A DNA stretch of 64,000 nucleotides from an uncultured Eubacteriales bacterium (GTDB lineage Bacteria; Bacillota; Clostridia; Oscillospirales; Oscillospiraceae): NCBI GenBank assembly GCA_900545405.1, contig UQYT01000006.1:16118-80117 (forward strand). Reading direction: 5' to 3'. Below, piece by piece: positions 46,816 through 57,400 of the stretch (position 1 is its first letter; each line of letters begins with the position of its first letter). The notes below the pieces were generated by a model. It was not told where the DNA came from and did not search any database. It was given only the letters and a program-made list of their open reading frames with translations. The position numbers and the translations under genes are program-made.

Positions 46816-47892
46816 ATGAACATCATCATCTACGCCATTTGCAAAAACGAGGCACAATTCGCCGAGCGGTTCATGGGCTCATGCGCGGAGGCCGACGGCG
46901 TGTATGTGCTCGACACTGGCAGCACGGACGGGACACCGGAGCGGCTGCGGGCGCTGGGGGCCAACGTGTACGAGCAGACTATCGAGCCATGGCGCTTTGA
47001 TGCGGCGCGTAATGCCTCGCTCGCCCTGCTGCCCTTGGACGCGGACATCTGCATCTGTCTCGACCTCGACGAGGTGCTTTGCCCCGGCTGGCGCGAGGCG
47101 CTGGAGGCGGCGTGGACGCCCGGCACTACTCGCGCGCGGTACACCTACGTTTGGAGCCACACGCGCGACGGGGGAGACGGCGTGGTGTTCTACGCTGACA
47201 AGATCCACGCCCGGCACGGCTATCGGTGGACGCACCCCGTACACGAGGTGCTGGCGACGGAGCGGCCGGAGAGCTGCATCACCGTCCCCGCACTGCGCGT
47301 GGAGCACTGGCCGGACAGCAGCAAGAGCCGCGGGCAGTATCTCCCATTGCTTGAGCTTTCCGTCGCCGAGGACCCGGGTGACGACCGCAACATGCACTAC
47401 CTCGGGCGGGAGTACATGTTCCATCAGATGTGGGGCAAGGCCATTGAGACGCTCATGCGGCATCTGGCGATGCCCTCGGCGCGCTGGGATGCCGAGCGGG
47501 CGGCGAGTATGCGCTACATAGCCCGCTGCTGCGACGCGTTGGGCGATTGGCGCAGCGCCGTACACTGGCTCGAGCGCGCGGCGGATGAGGCTCCGGGCCA
47601 GCGTGAGGCCCCGTATGCGCTCTCCATGCTCTACTACCGGCGCTCGGACTGGCCCCTATGCCGCTACTGGGCGGCTCGGACGCTGGTCATCGCCAAGCGC
47701 GACAACAACTACATGACCGAGCCTGAGGCCTGGGGCGCAGAGCCGCACGACCTGCTGGCCATAGCCAGCTGGCAGCTCAAGGATTACGCCGGGGCCGAGG
47801 CCGCCGCCGGGACTGCGCTGCGCCTTGCTCCGGATGATGAGCGGCTGCGGCGCAATCTTGAAATCATAAGACAGAGAGGAGCCACGGCATGA
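46816..47892 (+). CDS. phage-borne GT2 glycosyltransferase with TPR-like tail
   Basis: 358 residues. GT-A fold of family 2: NIIIYAICKNEAQFAERFMG, VLDTGSTDGTPERL and the metal-binding DLDEV near residue 90. Residues ~195-350 are helical repeats resembling TPRs. It transfers a sugar from a nucleotide donor. Placed between fibre and lysis genes, it may glycosylate a virion protein or modify host surface polysaccharide. It overlaps the endolysin gene by four bases. Confidence 0.88.
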   Translation: MNIIIYAICKNEAQFAERFMGSCAEADGVYVLDTGSTDGTPERLRALGANVYEQTIEPWRFDAARNASLALLPLDADICICLDLDEVLCPGWREALEAAWTPGTTRARYTYVWSHTRDGGDGVVFYADKIHARHGYRWTHPVHEVLATERPESCITVPALRVEHWPDSSKSRGQYLPLLELSVAEDPGDDRNMHYLGREYMFHQMWGKAIETLMRHLAMPSARWDAERAASMRYIARCCDALGDWRSAVHWLERAADEAPGQREAPYALSMLYYRRSDWPLCRYWAARTLVIAKRDNNYMTEPEAWGAEPHDLLAIASWQLKDYAGAEAAAGTALRLAPDDERLRRNLEIIRQRGATA

Positions 47893-49373
47893 TATATACA
47901 GGCAAGCTGCTGCGAGCCGAGATCTACGACGACCATACCAAGCCATACACCAACGTCAAGGCAGTCTACGAGGCGCACAAAGGCAAATACCCCGGCAAGC
48001 TCATAGTGACGAACGGGCACTGGTACAACACAAAGCTCGTGACTCCCTGCGGCAATTACAAAGTCAATGGCACGGTGCTTTCAAAGGAAAGCTGGATGGA
48101 CTGGGGTTTTGGTTGGAACACGGGGCCGATTATCACGATGAGGTCCACTATCCCCGTGATGGTAACTGACATGAGCAACGACAACTATCTCTCCACCCTG
48201 CCCCTGCTTGTCGGCGGGAAGAAGCGGGATGACGTAATCAAGAAGCAGGATCCCAACGTCAAAGTGCCCACGCTTCGCACATGGTTCGGAGTGGACGCCA
48301 AAGGCAAGTGGACGGTCGAAGTCACAACCACCAATTATACACTCGACGGCATAGTCGAGCGGATGCAGAGCCTCGGCATCGTGGATGGTATGGTGCTCGA
48401 CGGCTCGGGCAGCTCTCAGTGCTATGATGGCACAACCTATCAGCGCGGCGACGGGCGCGACCTGTACAGCTTCCTACTGCTGTGGTTCGCGGAAGACGGC
48501 GGCACGGGCGGAGACGACACGGAAGACGACAAGGAGGAGATCACTACGACTACATACAAAACGGGGATAGATGTCTCCGAGTGGCAGAAGACAATCGACT
48601 GGGAGGCCGTCAAGGCGGCGGGCATTGAGTTTGCCATGATCCGCGCGGGCTACGGACAGAACAATATCGACCCACAGTTCAAGCGCAACATCAGCGAGTG
48701 CAACCGCCTCGGCATCCCCTGCGGCGTCTACTGGTTCTCCTATGCCTATACAGAGGCCATGGCAATACGCGAGGCTGAGTATGCGCTGGCGGCAGTTGAG
48801 CCGTACAAGCTCGACTACCCTATCGCGTTCGATTATGAGAGCGACAGCGTTGAATACGCCAAGAAAAACGGCGTCGAGCCGGACAAGGCACACGTCACCG
48901 CCCTTGCATATGCGTTTTGCGGACGCATCGAACAGGCGAAGTATTATGCGATGATATACACCAACCCGAGCTATCTGAGCAAATACTTCGACAGCTATAT
49001 CCCCAAAAACTACGACATCTGGCTTGCCCAGTGGCCGTCCAAGCCGGATCCCAGCAGCAAGCCCTCTCAGGCGGGCGGCATCTGGCAGTACACCAACTCC
49101 GGCAGCGTTGACGGCATATCCGTGCGCGTGGACATGGACGCGGCCTACTATGATTATCCTAGCATTATCAAGGCCAATGGCCTCAATCAGCCTGCTGCCG
49201 CACCCGAACCGGAGCCTGTGCCGGAACCTGATACGGAGACCCCCGCGAAGTCTGAAAACGAGCTGGCGCGGGAGTGGGCCAAGGCGATGGGCATTTCCGA
49301 CGGCGAGAACCCGGACGCAGCCTGCACGCGGCAGCAGGTGTGGACGATGCTCTATCGTGCACTCGGAATATGA
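47889..49373 (+). CDS. endolysin: NAGPA-like + GH25 lysozyme + SLH-like tail
   Basis: 494 residues in three parts. Residues ~1-205 resemble the phosphodiester glycosidase (NAGPA) domain (LVTPCGNYKVNGTVLSKESW; VDGMVLDGSGSSQCYDG). Residues ~225-425 are a GH25 muramidase: GIDVSEWQKTIDWEAVKAAG, AFDYESDS, AQWPSKPD. After a Pro/Glu linker the last ~40 residues look like an SLH repeat (EWAKAMGISDGENPDAACTR). GH25 cuts peptidoglycan; NAGPA may act on wall glycopolymer linkages. The SLH-like end would match the host's CsaB-type wall polymer. Confidence 0.9.
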   Translation: MIYTGKLLRAEIYDDHTKPYTNVKAVYEAHKGKYPGKLIVTNGHWYNTKLVTPCGNYKVNGTVLSKESWMDWGFGWNTGPIITMRSTIPVMVTDMSNDNYLSTLPLLVGGKKRDDVIKKQDPNVKVPTLRTWFGVDAKGKWTVEVTTTNYTLDGIVERMQSLGIVDGMVLDGSGSSQCYDGTTYQRGDGRDLYSFLLLWFAEDGGTGGDDTEDDKEEITTTTYKTGIDVSEWQKTIDWEAVKAAGIEFAMIRAGYGQNNIDPQFKRNISECNRLGIPCGVYWFSYAYTEAMAIREAEYALAAVEPYKLDYPIAFDYESDSVEYAKKNGVEPDKAHVTALAYAFCGRIEQAKYYAMIYTNPSYLSKYFDSYIPKNYDIWLAQWPSKPDPSSKPSQAGGIWQYTNSGSVDGISVRVDMDAAYYDYPSIIKANGLNQPAAAPEPEPVPEPDTETPAKSENELAREWAKAMGISDGENPDAACTRQQVWTMLYRALGI

Positions 49374-49402
49374 TATCCGATAAAGAATAAGGAGGTTTTA
49401 AA

Positions 49403-49660
49403 GTGATTAACTGGAAAGTTCGCATTAAAAACAAAAACTTTTGGCTTGCGCTCATCCCGGCGCTGCTGCTGCTGATTCAGGCGGTGGCGTATGTGTTCGG
49501 GTTCAGCCTCGACCTCTCGGAAATGGGTGACAAGCTGCTGGCCGTGGTGAACGCGCTGTTCGCGGTGCTGGCGATTCTCGGCGTCGTGACCGACCCGACC
49601 ACCGCCGGCCTGAGCGACAGTGATTTAGCCATGACATACGAAGAGCCCAGGGAGGATTAA
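49403..49660 (+). CDS. phiLC3-family holin
   Basis: 85 residues from GTG with AAGGAGG upstream. MINWKVRIKNKNFWLALIPA begins a typical phiLC3 holin (PF04531), with two hydrophobic segments (about 14-34, 43-61) and an acidic tail. It would permeabilise the membrane for endolysin release. Confidence 0.9.
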   Translation: MINWKVRIKNKNFWLALIPALLLLIQAVAYVFGFSLDLSEMGDKLLAVVNALFAVLAILGVVTDPTTAGLSDSDLAMTYEEPRED

Positions 49661-49662
49661 AT

Positions 49663-49968
49663 ATGGATGAGCCGATTTCGCGCGCGGAGCATGAGGAATT
49701 CGCAAAACGCATCGACGCGCAGGAGAAGCGGCAGGACAAGCGCCTGGAGATGCTCGAAAACACCGTGCGCGAGATCGGCGCGCTGACTCTATCGGTACAG
49801 AGGCTTGCGCAAAGCCTCGAGAGCATGGTCGAAGAGCAGGAGCGGCAAGGCCGTCGGCTGCAGGCGCTCGAGGACCGCGACGGAGAAAAATGGCGCAAGC
49901 TCATGGGCTACATAGCCACGGCGCTCACGTCCGGCGCGGTGACGCTGCTGCTTTCGCAGATCATATGA
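49663..49968 (+). CDS. XhlA-like coiled-coil membrane lysis protein
   Basis: 101 residues: a long coiled coil (EHEEFAKRIDAQEKRQDKRL and following heptads) and one C-terminal membrane helix (LMGYIATALTSGAVTLLLSQ). This is the haemolysin XhlA layout, commonly next to holin and endolysin. Two bases separate it from the holin stop. Confidence 0.78.
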   Translation: MDEPISRAEHEEFAKRIDAQEKRQDKRLEMLENTVREIGALTLSVQRLAQSLESMVEEQERQGRRLQALEDRDGEKWRKLMGYIATALTSGAVTLLLSQII

Positions 49969-49989
49969 GAAAGGGGGTGGAGAGCGGGT

Positions 49990-51108
49990 ATGCCGAGCAG
50001 CATCCTCAACACCGACATAATGTTCCCCAACCTGAGCGGGAAGAGCACGGAGCAGCAGGTGTTCACGATAATGAATTACCTCTACATGCTCAAGGAGCAG
50101 CTCACATACTCGCTCTCGAACCTCGGCCTCGACAACATCAACGCCAACTCGTTTATCGAGATCGCGGGGATAATCAATCAGCCTGTGATCCTCAGACTGG
50201 ACGGCGTGGACGGCAGCCTGGCGGAGATAAACGTGAATCTCGGCACGGTGAGCACTCAGCTCAAGGACGCCGAGGGCAACATCTCGAGCCTCCAGCAGAC
50301 GGCGGCGAGCCTCAGCGCCCAGCTCGAGGACGCTGAGGGAAACATCTCGGCCATATATCAGATATCGGAGAGCCTGTCCACCCGCGTGGAGGACGCGGAG
50401 GGGAACATCACGACGCTCTTCCAGACCTCGGACAGCCTGACAAGCAGGGTGACGAGCGCGGAGGGGAACATCTCGAGCCTCCAGCAGACGGCGACTTCGC
50501 TGACCTCGGATATCTCCGACCTCGAGGGGAACTACACGACGCTCCAGCAGACGGTGAGCGGGCTGAGGATAACGGCAAGCAACGGCACGCAGAGCAGCAC
50601 GCTTACACTCACGAGCAACGGAGTGCAGCTCTCGAGCACCAACGTGCAGATCACAGGCATGGTGACCTTCACCGACCTGAGCACGAGCGGACGCACGACC
50701 ATCAACGGCGGGAACATCACCACGGGCATTATCAGCGCCATAGACATATCCAGCGTGACGATAGACGGCTCGTCGATCACTGGCTCGACCTTTGAGACGA
50801 TACTCTCCGCCTACGGCGTGGGCGGGGAGATCCAGTGCTATTATTTATCAAACACGAGTAGCACGTATTTAGCCGGCGGCCTGCGGCTTGACGACGAGGG
50901 CGGCAGCGGAGATTCACAATACCGCTTGTTTCTGTATACCAAGACCGCGCTGGGCGTGTCGTTCGCACTTAAACTTGAAAGCGCGGGAAGCATGAGCCTT
51001 GAGAGCGGGGACAGCCTGTGGATGTACGCGCCAAACACCGTGCAGATAACGGGAAATACCATAAATCTGAATGGCACCGTGCGCGTCAATGGCACGGTGA
51101 TAGGATAG
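49990..51108 (+). CDS. tail spike/fibre protein with coiled repeats
   Basis: 372 residues. After an N-terminal helix (EQQVFTIMNYLYMLKEQLTY) there are five ~21-residue repeats based on DAEGNISSLQQTA/SDLEGNYTTLQQT (about 90-190), a trimeric coiled-coil signature. Residues from about 200 are beta-rich (TLTLTSNGVQLSSTNVQITG, GGNITTGIISAIDISSVTID), probably a beta-helix receptor-binding end. Confidence 0.85.
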   Translation: MPSSILNTDIMFPNLSGKSTEQQVFTIMNYLYMLKEQLTYSLSNLGLDNINANSFIEIAGIINQPVILRLDGVDGSLAEINVNLGTVSTQLKDAEGNISSLQQTAASLSAQLEDAEGNISAIYQISESLSTRVEDAEGNITTLFQTSDSLTSRVTSAEGNISSLQQTATSLTSDISDLEGNYTTLQQTVSGLRITASNGTQSSTLTLTSNGVQLSSTNVQITGMVTFTDLSTSGRTTINGGNITTGIISAIDISSVTIDGSSITGSTFETILSAYGVGGEIQCYYLSNTSSTYLAGGLRLDDEGGSGDSQYRLFLYTKTALGVSFALKLESAGSMSLESGDSLWMYAPNTVQITGNTINLNGTVRVNGTVIG

Positions 51109-51118
51109 GAGAATCAAT

Positions 51119-51508
51119 ATGACCACTCTGAAACAGTGTATAGCGGCCTGGCAGGCCCTCCGCGCCATTGCAGGGCAGGCCACAGATTACAAGAGCGCTC
51201 ACGCACTGATGCTGCTCATGGCGCGCCTGCGGCCTCATGTAGCCTATTTCAGCTCAACGGAGATGGATCTGGTGAAGAAATACGCGGAGCTTGACGCCGA
51301 GGGGGACCCGGTCTACGAGGCGCCGGGGCGCGTGCGCTTCCGCAATGCCAAGGATCTCGCGGCCTTCACTCGTGAGCGCACGGAGCTCGACGGCGTTGAG
51401 CTCGGTGAGGAAATCATCCGGGCGAAGATAGCGCCGCCCGCGGCAATATCCCCTGAGCAGCTGGAGGCGCTTGCGCCTTACGTGGATATCGAGGAGGGGA
51501 CGGCATGA
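51119..51508 (+). CDS. hypothetical tail-region protein (DUF1617-like)
   Basis: 129 residues, helical. MTTLKQCIAAWQALRAIAGQ, LMARLRPHVAYFSSTEMDLV and a helix with KYAELDAEG match the pattern of small phage proteins sometimes labelled DUF1617. It overlaps the next gene by four bases. Role unknown. Confidence 0.62.
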   Translation: MTTLKQCIAAWQALRAIAGQATDYKSAHALMLLMARLRPHVAYFSSTEMDLVKKYAELDAEGDPVYEAPGRVRFRNAKDLAAFTRERTELDGVELGEEIIRAKIAPPAAISPEQLEALAPYVDIEEGTA

Positions 51509-53109
51509 GCCTGCCAGCTATGCTCTATGGCTCCGGCATAGGGAAGTATAATCAGACAAGCTACGGGGGCTACAACCACAACCTCTCCGCGATGGACGGG
51601 CAGATCTACGACATGACGAACATGTCCAGCGATTATGCGCCCCTGCTCAGTCCACGGGCTCAGCGCTACATAACACGCACCCTTGCACAGCCGAACGGCC
51701 TCTACGCCAACGACGGCCTCTATTGGGTGGACGGGACGGCCTTCTACGCCGACGGAGTATCACGCGGTACGGTGAGCGCCGGCCGCAAGACCTTCGCGGC
51801 GCTGGGGGCCTATATCATTATCATGCCCGACATGGCCTACTACAACAAGCTCACGGGTGAGTTCGGCAGCCTCAATGCGAGCTGGACCGGCGCAGCGCAG
51901 ATCGTGGACGGGACATACGGCGGCGAGACGGCCAAGAGCAACACCATCGAGGCCTCGGGCGTGGACTTCACGACGCTCTTCAAGGCCGGCGACGGCATAA
52001 CGATAAGCGGGGCCACGGTGCACCCCGGGAACAACAAGACTATCATCGTCCGCGAGGTCACTGCGACGAAACTTGTGTTCTACGAGAATAGCTTCGTGAT
52101 AAACGACGGAGGGGACGCGGAGACGGCGCTCACGCTCTCGCGCGAGATGCCCGAGATAGATTTCCTCTGCGAGAACGAAAACCGCCTCTGGGGCTGCAAA
52201 GGGGACACGATATACGCCAGCAAGCTCGGGGACCCGACAAACTGGAACGTGTTCGACGGCCTCAGCACGGACAGCTACGCCGTGCAGGTGGGCAGCGCCG
52301 GGGACTTCACGGCCTGCTATTCCTATCTCGGCTACGCGATATTCTTCAAGGAGGAGATGATCTACAAGGTCTACGGCTCGGCGCCCTCCAATTTTCAGGT
52401 CATGGGCAGTGCCTCGCTGGGCGTGGAGGCCGGCAGCAGCCTCTCGCTGGCCATAGCGGGCGAGACGCTTTTCTTCCTCACGCGGGCGGGCATCGTGGCC
52501 TACTCCGGGGGGACGACGCAAAGCGTGGCTTCGGCCTTCGGCCTCGAGCGGTATCACAACGCCGTGGGCGGCAGCGACGGGCTGAAATACTACGTCTCCA
52601 TGCAAAATGAGGCGGGGGAGTGGAGCCTCTTTGTGTTCGACACTCGTCTCGGCATATGGGAACGGGAGGACGACACGCAGGCGCTCGGCTTCGCATGGGA
52701 CTCGGACCTGTATTTCCTCGACGCGGACGGGACGCTCTGGCTCAACGGGCGGCCGCGCTCTATCCCGGATGGGGCGACTATTGAGAGCCCGGTGGAGAGC
52801 ATGGTGGAGTTTGGGGAGTTCGTGGACAACGACCCGAACAAAAAGCAGATAGCAAAGCTGCAGGTGCGTATCTCCATAGACGCCGGGTCGAGCGTGACCT
52901 TCTGGATGATGTTCGACTCGAGCGGGACATGGGAAGAGATAAACACTATAGAGAGCCAGGTGCTGCGGAGCTACTATCTCCCGCTGGTGCCGCGGCGCTG
53001 CGACCACTACAAGATCAAAATCACCGGTACGGGCGGCTGGAGGCTGTACAGCCTGACACGCGAGGACTCGATAGGCAGCGAGCTCAGGAGCACGCCGGGC
53101 CGGCAGTAA
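51505..53109 (+). CDS. beta-propeller-like tail hub protein
   Basis: 534 residues, strongly beta-rich with repeated short blades (GLYANDGLYWVDGTAFYADG, NENRLWGCKGDTIYASKLGD, WDSDLYFLDADGTLWLNGRP). The pattern recalls tail needle-knob or nozzle proteins of short-tailed phages (for example P22 gp10-like). This supports a podovirus virion. Assignment is by pattern only. Confidence 0.72.
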   Translation: MSLPAMLYGSGIGKYNQTSYGGYNHNLSAMDGQIYDMTNMSSDYAPLLSPRAQRYITRTLAQPNGLYANDGLYWVDGTAFYADGVSRGTVSAGRKTFAALGAYIIIMPDMAYYNKLTGEFGSLNASWTGAAQIVDGTYGGETAKSNTIEASGVDFTTLFKAGDGITISGATVHPGNNKTIIVREVTATKLVFYENSFVINDGGDAETALTLSREMPEIDFLCENENRLWGCKGDTIYASKLGDPTNWNVFDGLSTDSYAVQVGSAGDFTACYSYLGYAIFFKEEMIYKVYGSAPSNFQVMGSASLGVEAGSSLSLAIAGETLFFLTRAGIVAYSGGTTQSVASAFGLERYHNAVGGSDGLKYYVSMQNEAGEWSLFVFDTRLGIWEREDDTQALGFAWDSDLYFLDADGTLWLNGRPRSIPDGATIESPVESMVEFGEFVDNDPNKKQIAKLQVRISIDAGSSVTFWMMFDSSGTWEEINTIESQVLRSYYLPLVPRRCDHYKIKITGTGGWRLYSLTREDSIGSELRSTPGRQ

Positions 53110-53118
53110 GGAGGCAAC

Positions 53119-54459
53119 ATGGCTATATCTACACTCAAATCACCGACGACCAAAAGCCGGTACACCTACGACCAGTTCCGCCAGGCGGCACAGCAGAGCG
53201 GGCTGCTCGGCGAATTCTCGGACGCCGACCTCTCGCTGGCACAGCGCAACCCGGATGCAGGCATGTCGCTGCTGAGCTACAAGCGCGACTGGCACAACGC
53301 GACGACGGATGCCGAACGGCAGCTTGCCAACCTGGGCGCTGAGAGCGTGCGCGGCAGCTATGGCAGCTATGCCGGCGGAGCAGACGGCGGCAGCTTCTAC
53401 CTCGAGCCGCTGAGCCCGGACATGTTTGAGTACCCAAGCGCGCCGAGCTTCTCCGGCGGCAGCAACGCGGGCACGGTGAGCGATCTGTATGATCAGATGC
53501 TCAATTACGGCGACTTCACCTACGGCCCCGCGCCGGAGTACACGAACCGTTGGGACGACACCATCCTCGGCCTCATTGACGAGATACTCGGGCGCGAGGA
53601 CTTCGCCTATGACCCGGACACGGACCCGCTGTACAGCCAGTACCGCAAGGCCTACATACGCGAAGGGGATCGGGCGGCGGAGGATGCGCTGGGCGCGGCG
53701 GCGGCCGCGAGCGGCGGCCTGCCTTCGAGCTACGCGCAGACGGCGGCTTCCCAGGCGGGCAACTACTACGCGGCCCAGCTCACGGACAAGATACCGGAGC
53801 TCCAGCAGCTTGCCTATCAGAAATACCTCAACGACTACAACATGCTGCTCTCCGACCTCGGTGTGGTCCAGGGACAGGAGGCCAGCGACTACAACAAGTA
53901 TCTCACCGACCTGAACCAGTACAACACGGACCGCGACTTCGACTACGGCGCGTGGCTCGACCGCTACAACATGCTCGGGAACAACCTGCAGGCCGGGCTC
54001 AACATGGACGCGCAGGAGCTCGAGCGCTATCTCGCTGAACTCCAGCAGTACAACACCGACCGCGATTTCTACTACGGGCAGCTGCTCGACGAAATCAACG
54101 ACCAGACCAACGACTTCGGCACGCTCGTTGACATGGCCCAGCTTGCGGCCGGCTACGGAGATTACCGCGGGCTGGAGAATCTCGGCATACAGCTCCCGAC
54201 GCCGAGCGGATACGCCGGAGCGGGCGCGGGAAGCTCTGCCGGTTATGATGATGAAGCCGGGAGCCCGCCGGGGGCGACGGACGAAAGGATTTCGTCCGAG
54301 GCGATGAATATCCTCAATGCGTACATGCACGTCAATCCCGGCACAAACAGTAATGTGGGCCAGGTGTTTGCAAACCGGATCAATTCGGCGTTGAGCGCAG
54401 GACGAATCAGCCAAGAAGAAGCTGATTATCTGCGTGAGATGATAGGCATAGCCGCGTGA
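53119..54459 (+). CDS. ejection-region virion protein
   Basis: 446 residues. Central part (about 170-215) contains DPLYSQYRKAYIREGDRAAE and GGLPSSYAQTAASQAGN, a segment I recall from gut phages next to giant polyvalent genes. It continues with Tyr/Asn/Gln-rich helices containing duplicated LQQYNTDRDFYYGQLLDE-type units. Probably an internal or ejected protein. Confidence 0.7.
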   Translation: MAISTLKSPTTKSRYTYDQFRQAAQQSGLLGEFSDADLSLAQRNPDAGMSLLSYKRDWHNATTDAERQLANLGAESVRGSYGSYAGGADGGSFYLEPLSPDMFEYPSAPSFSGGSNAGTVSDLYDQMLNYGDFTYGPAPEYTNRWDDTILGLIDEILGREDFAYDPDTDPLYSQYRKAYIREGDRAAEDALGAAAAASGGLPSSYAQTAASQAGNYYAAQLTDKIPELQQLAYQKYLNDYNMLLSDLGVVQGQEASDYNKYLTDLNQYNTDRDFDYGAWLDRYNMLGNNLQAGLNMDAQELERYLAELQQYNTDRDFYYGQLLDEINDQTNDFGTLVDMAQLAAGYGDYRGLENLGIQLPTPSGYAGAGAGSSAGYDDEAGSPPGATDERISSEAMNILNAYMHVNPGTNSNVGQVFANRINSALSAGRISQEEADYLREMIGIAA

Positions 54460-54469
54460 GGAGAAAGCT

Positions 54470-57400
54470 ATGGCGAGTATACACGACAAGTTTACAAGGG
54501 CGATAAAACAGATAATAGAAAATGACCAGCGCGCCCGCGCTGGTCTTCCCTATAACACTGGAAACAGCATTTCCGATAAGTTTGAGCGGGCAATTCAGGA
54601 AATACGGGAGAGGGACAACGCGTCAAGGCAAAACACGTCCAGTCAGCCGGCGCTCACCCCTTCGCGCACACCGTCCAGCACGCCGGCCTCACCCCTTCCG
54701 AGCTTTGCCACGGGCAGCGGCAACACCGTTGAGAGCGTGCTCGGGCGCTTCTCAGGCCGGGGCGGTGTCGAGGCGATAAAGTCCCCGGACAGCTGGAGCA
54801 GCGCCGGGGACGCAGAGCTGGGGCTCAAGGCGTGGAGCGGTCAGCTGGACGGCTATGAGAAAAAGCTCACGGAGCTGAGCGGAGACATCGCCAACACCGA
54901 GAACCGGCTAAAGAGCCTCCAGACGACGGCGAAAACCGCGGAGGATGCAGCCGCCTATGATGAGCTCTATGCCGGCTATGAAAAAATGATAGCTGACTAC
55001 AACGGCGTTGTGAACGACTTCAACCGCGTGCAGGACAAGTACAGCGCGGGGGTTGAGCGGTATCGGGATATCCTCAGCGGGGGCATGGAGAGAGCCGAAA
55101 CGGCAGCGGCGGAGGCCAAGAGACTCGAGGATGAGAACAGCCGCCTGCAGCGGCAGGCTAACCTCATCCGTATCTACGAGATGAGCGGGACGAGCCCAAG
55201 CTCGGCGGCTGCGCCTATCGAGGCCCAAATCGAGCAAAATGCCGAGCGGATAAAGAAGCTCCGGGCCGAGGAGAACCAGAACAAGATGCAGTATTACAGC
55301 TCCCTGGCTCTCATGGAGGACTATGCTGGCCTCTCGAGCCCGGCGTCTGTGACTGATGACACGCGATACGAGTATATAAACGACATCGACAATGCCCGAT
55401 ACAGAAACGAGCACACAACAGACCCAAGCGGCGCGCCAGTAGCACTCAGGAGATATCAGTACCTCACTGAGGATGAGATAAAAATATATAACTATCTCTA
55501 CGCCTCCCAAGGCAAAGAGGCCGCTGACCGCTTCCTTGAAGATATGGGCCCTGCGCTGACCGAACGGCAAGGCGCGGCTCAATATGAGGAGCTGGGCGCG
55601 TTGGGGAAGGCGCTCTACTGGATACCCGCCGGCCTGGATCAGTTCGGCAGCGGCATACGGCAACTATTCCAGCGTGAGGCCGTGCCAGTATCGTCGACGC
55701 AGATCACCTCACAACTCATACAGCAGGAAGCACAGGAGAAGAGCCCGGTGCTCGGGACACTCTATACCTTGGGCACAACACTCTCGAACATGGCTCCGAG
55801 TATTCTTGCCAGCGCGCTCGGCAGCTGGGCACTCGGAGCGGCGGGGCTGTCGGCAGGAACGGCTGCAGCCGTGGGCAGGGCCACGGGCGCTGCAACACTT
55901 GGCGCCTCCGCGGGCGGCAACGCCTATACGCAGAAGCTGAACGAGGGCTACAGCTCAGAGGCGGCGCAGAACTATGCGACGCTCGTCGGCGCAAGCGAGG
56001 GCGCGCTTCAGTATCTTCTTGGCGGCATCGGCGCACTGAGCAAGAGCGGCACGGGCCGCATTGCTGCCAAAATTGCCGCGCTGGACAACGCATTGGGCCG
56101 TGTGGCGCGCACGGTGAGCGGCAGCACGGCCGCACGTCTGCTGGGAAGCATGATATCCGAGGGCACAGAGGAGGGCCTGCAGGAGCTGCTGGAGCCCGCC
56201 TTTGCGGCCATAATCTTCGACGAGGAATATGAGGCCGACTTTGAGGACGCGGCGTATGCGTTCCTCCTGGGCGCGCTGAGCGCTGGAATAATAGAGGGCC
56301 CGGCGGCCATTGCTTACGCGCGGCGGCCGGCGGGCTTTTCCTTCCGGGATATGGACGGATATGCCGATAATGGTGTAGACTACTTTGAAGGTGCGAACAC
56401 GCTCGAGGAGGTCGAGGCGCGGTACCGTGATCTCGCGCGGCAGTATCACCCGGACTTGGGCGGCGACGCGGCCACGATGGCCGAAATCAACCGCCAGCGC
56501 ACGATGGCGCGCGCGTTCTTCCGCGGTCGGGCCGAGGCGGCTGCGGAAAACGATACGGCAGACACGACGCCGGAGGCGGCCGCAAACACGGAGCGCGCAG
56601 ACGGCGTGATCCGCCGCTTGACGGCGGGCCGGGCCACGGAGGAGACCACGCCCGAGACAGTGAGGGTCCCGATAGAGGACCAGGCCTACGCGGAGGCGGG
56701 CGGCATCGTTTTGCCGACGGCTGATACCGCCGGCGACTTCTCGCTGCGAGCTGAGGCTGGGGCAACGGAAACACCAACCTTGGAAGCTCCGCGCGCGGCG
56801 GCGCCTGAAACAAATGCCGCGGGGAATATCGTACTCCCCACGGCGGAAGAAATAATGAATGGAGGCATACAGAATGGACAGCAGGGACAAGAATGGCAGC
56901 AACGGAGAAACCAGGTATCAGATGGAAACAGAGGACGGCTGGATGGTATCAGTACCGGAGGACAAGCTGGACGACTGGGAGGCAGCGCAGAAGTCAGATC
57001 CGCGCCCGCTGAACAAGGCAGAGCAGCGATTGAGAGACAGAATCGTGCAAGAGATTTACGGTTCCAGGAAGTAAGCTCAGCCGAGCTCGGTATTCCCGAG
57101 GGTACAGATACGCGAAATGTGCGCGTACTCCCGGAAACAGATTGGGATGATGAACTCGTCAGCACCGCCGAACGGGTCAGGAGCGTTACAGGCAGAGAAG
57201 TGCGCTATGTCCTCGGCGGCATTGAGGTGCGGACGGCGGGCGGCGGCACACATCGGGTACGCGGCGTATGGATGCCGAACGGGGATATTATTGTCCAGGC
57301 TGACAATATGCGCGTCAGCGCTCAGCAGATAGCTGAGCATGAGATCTATCACGATATTGCGTCACAGGACACTGGGCTCGACTATACCGTGGAGGAACGA

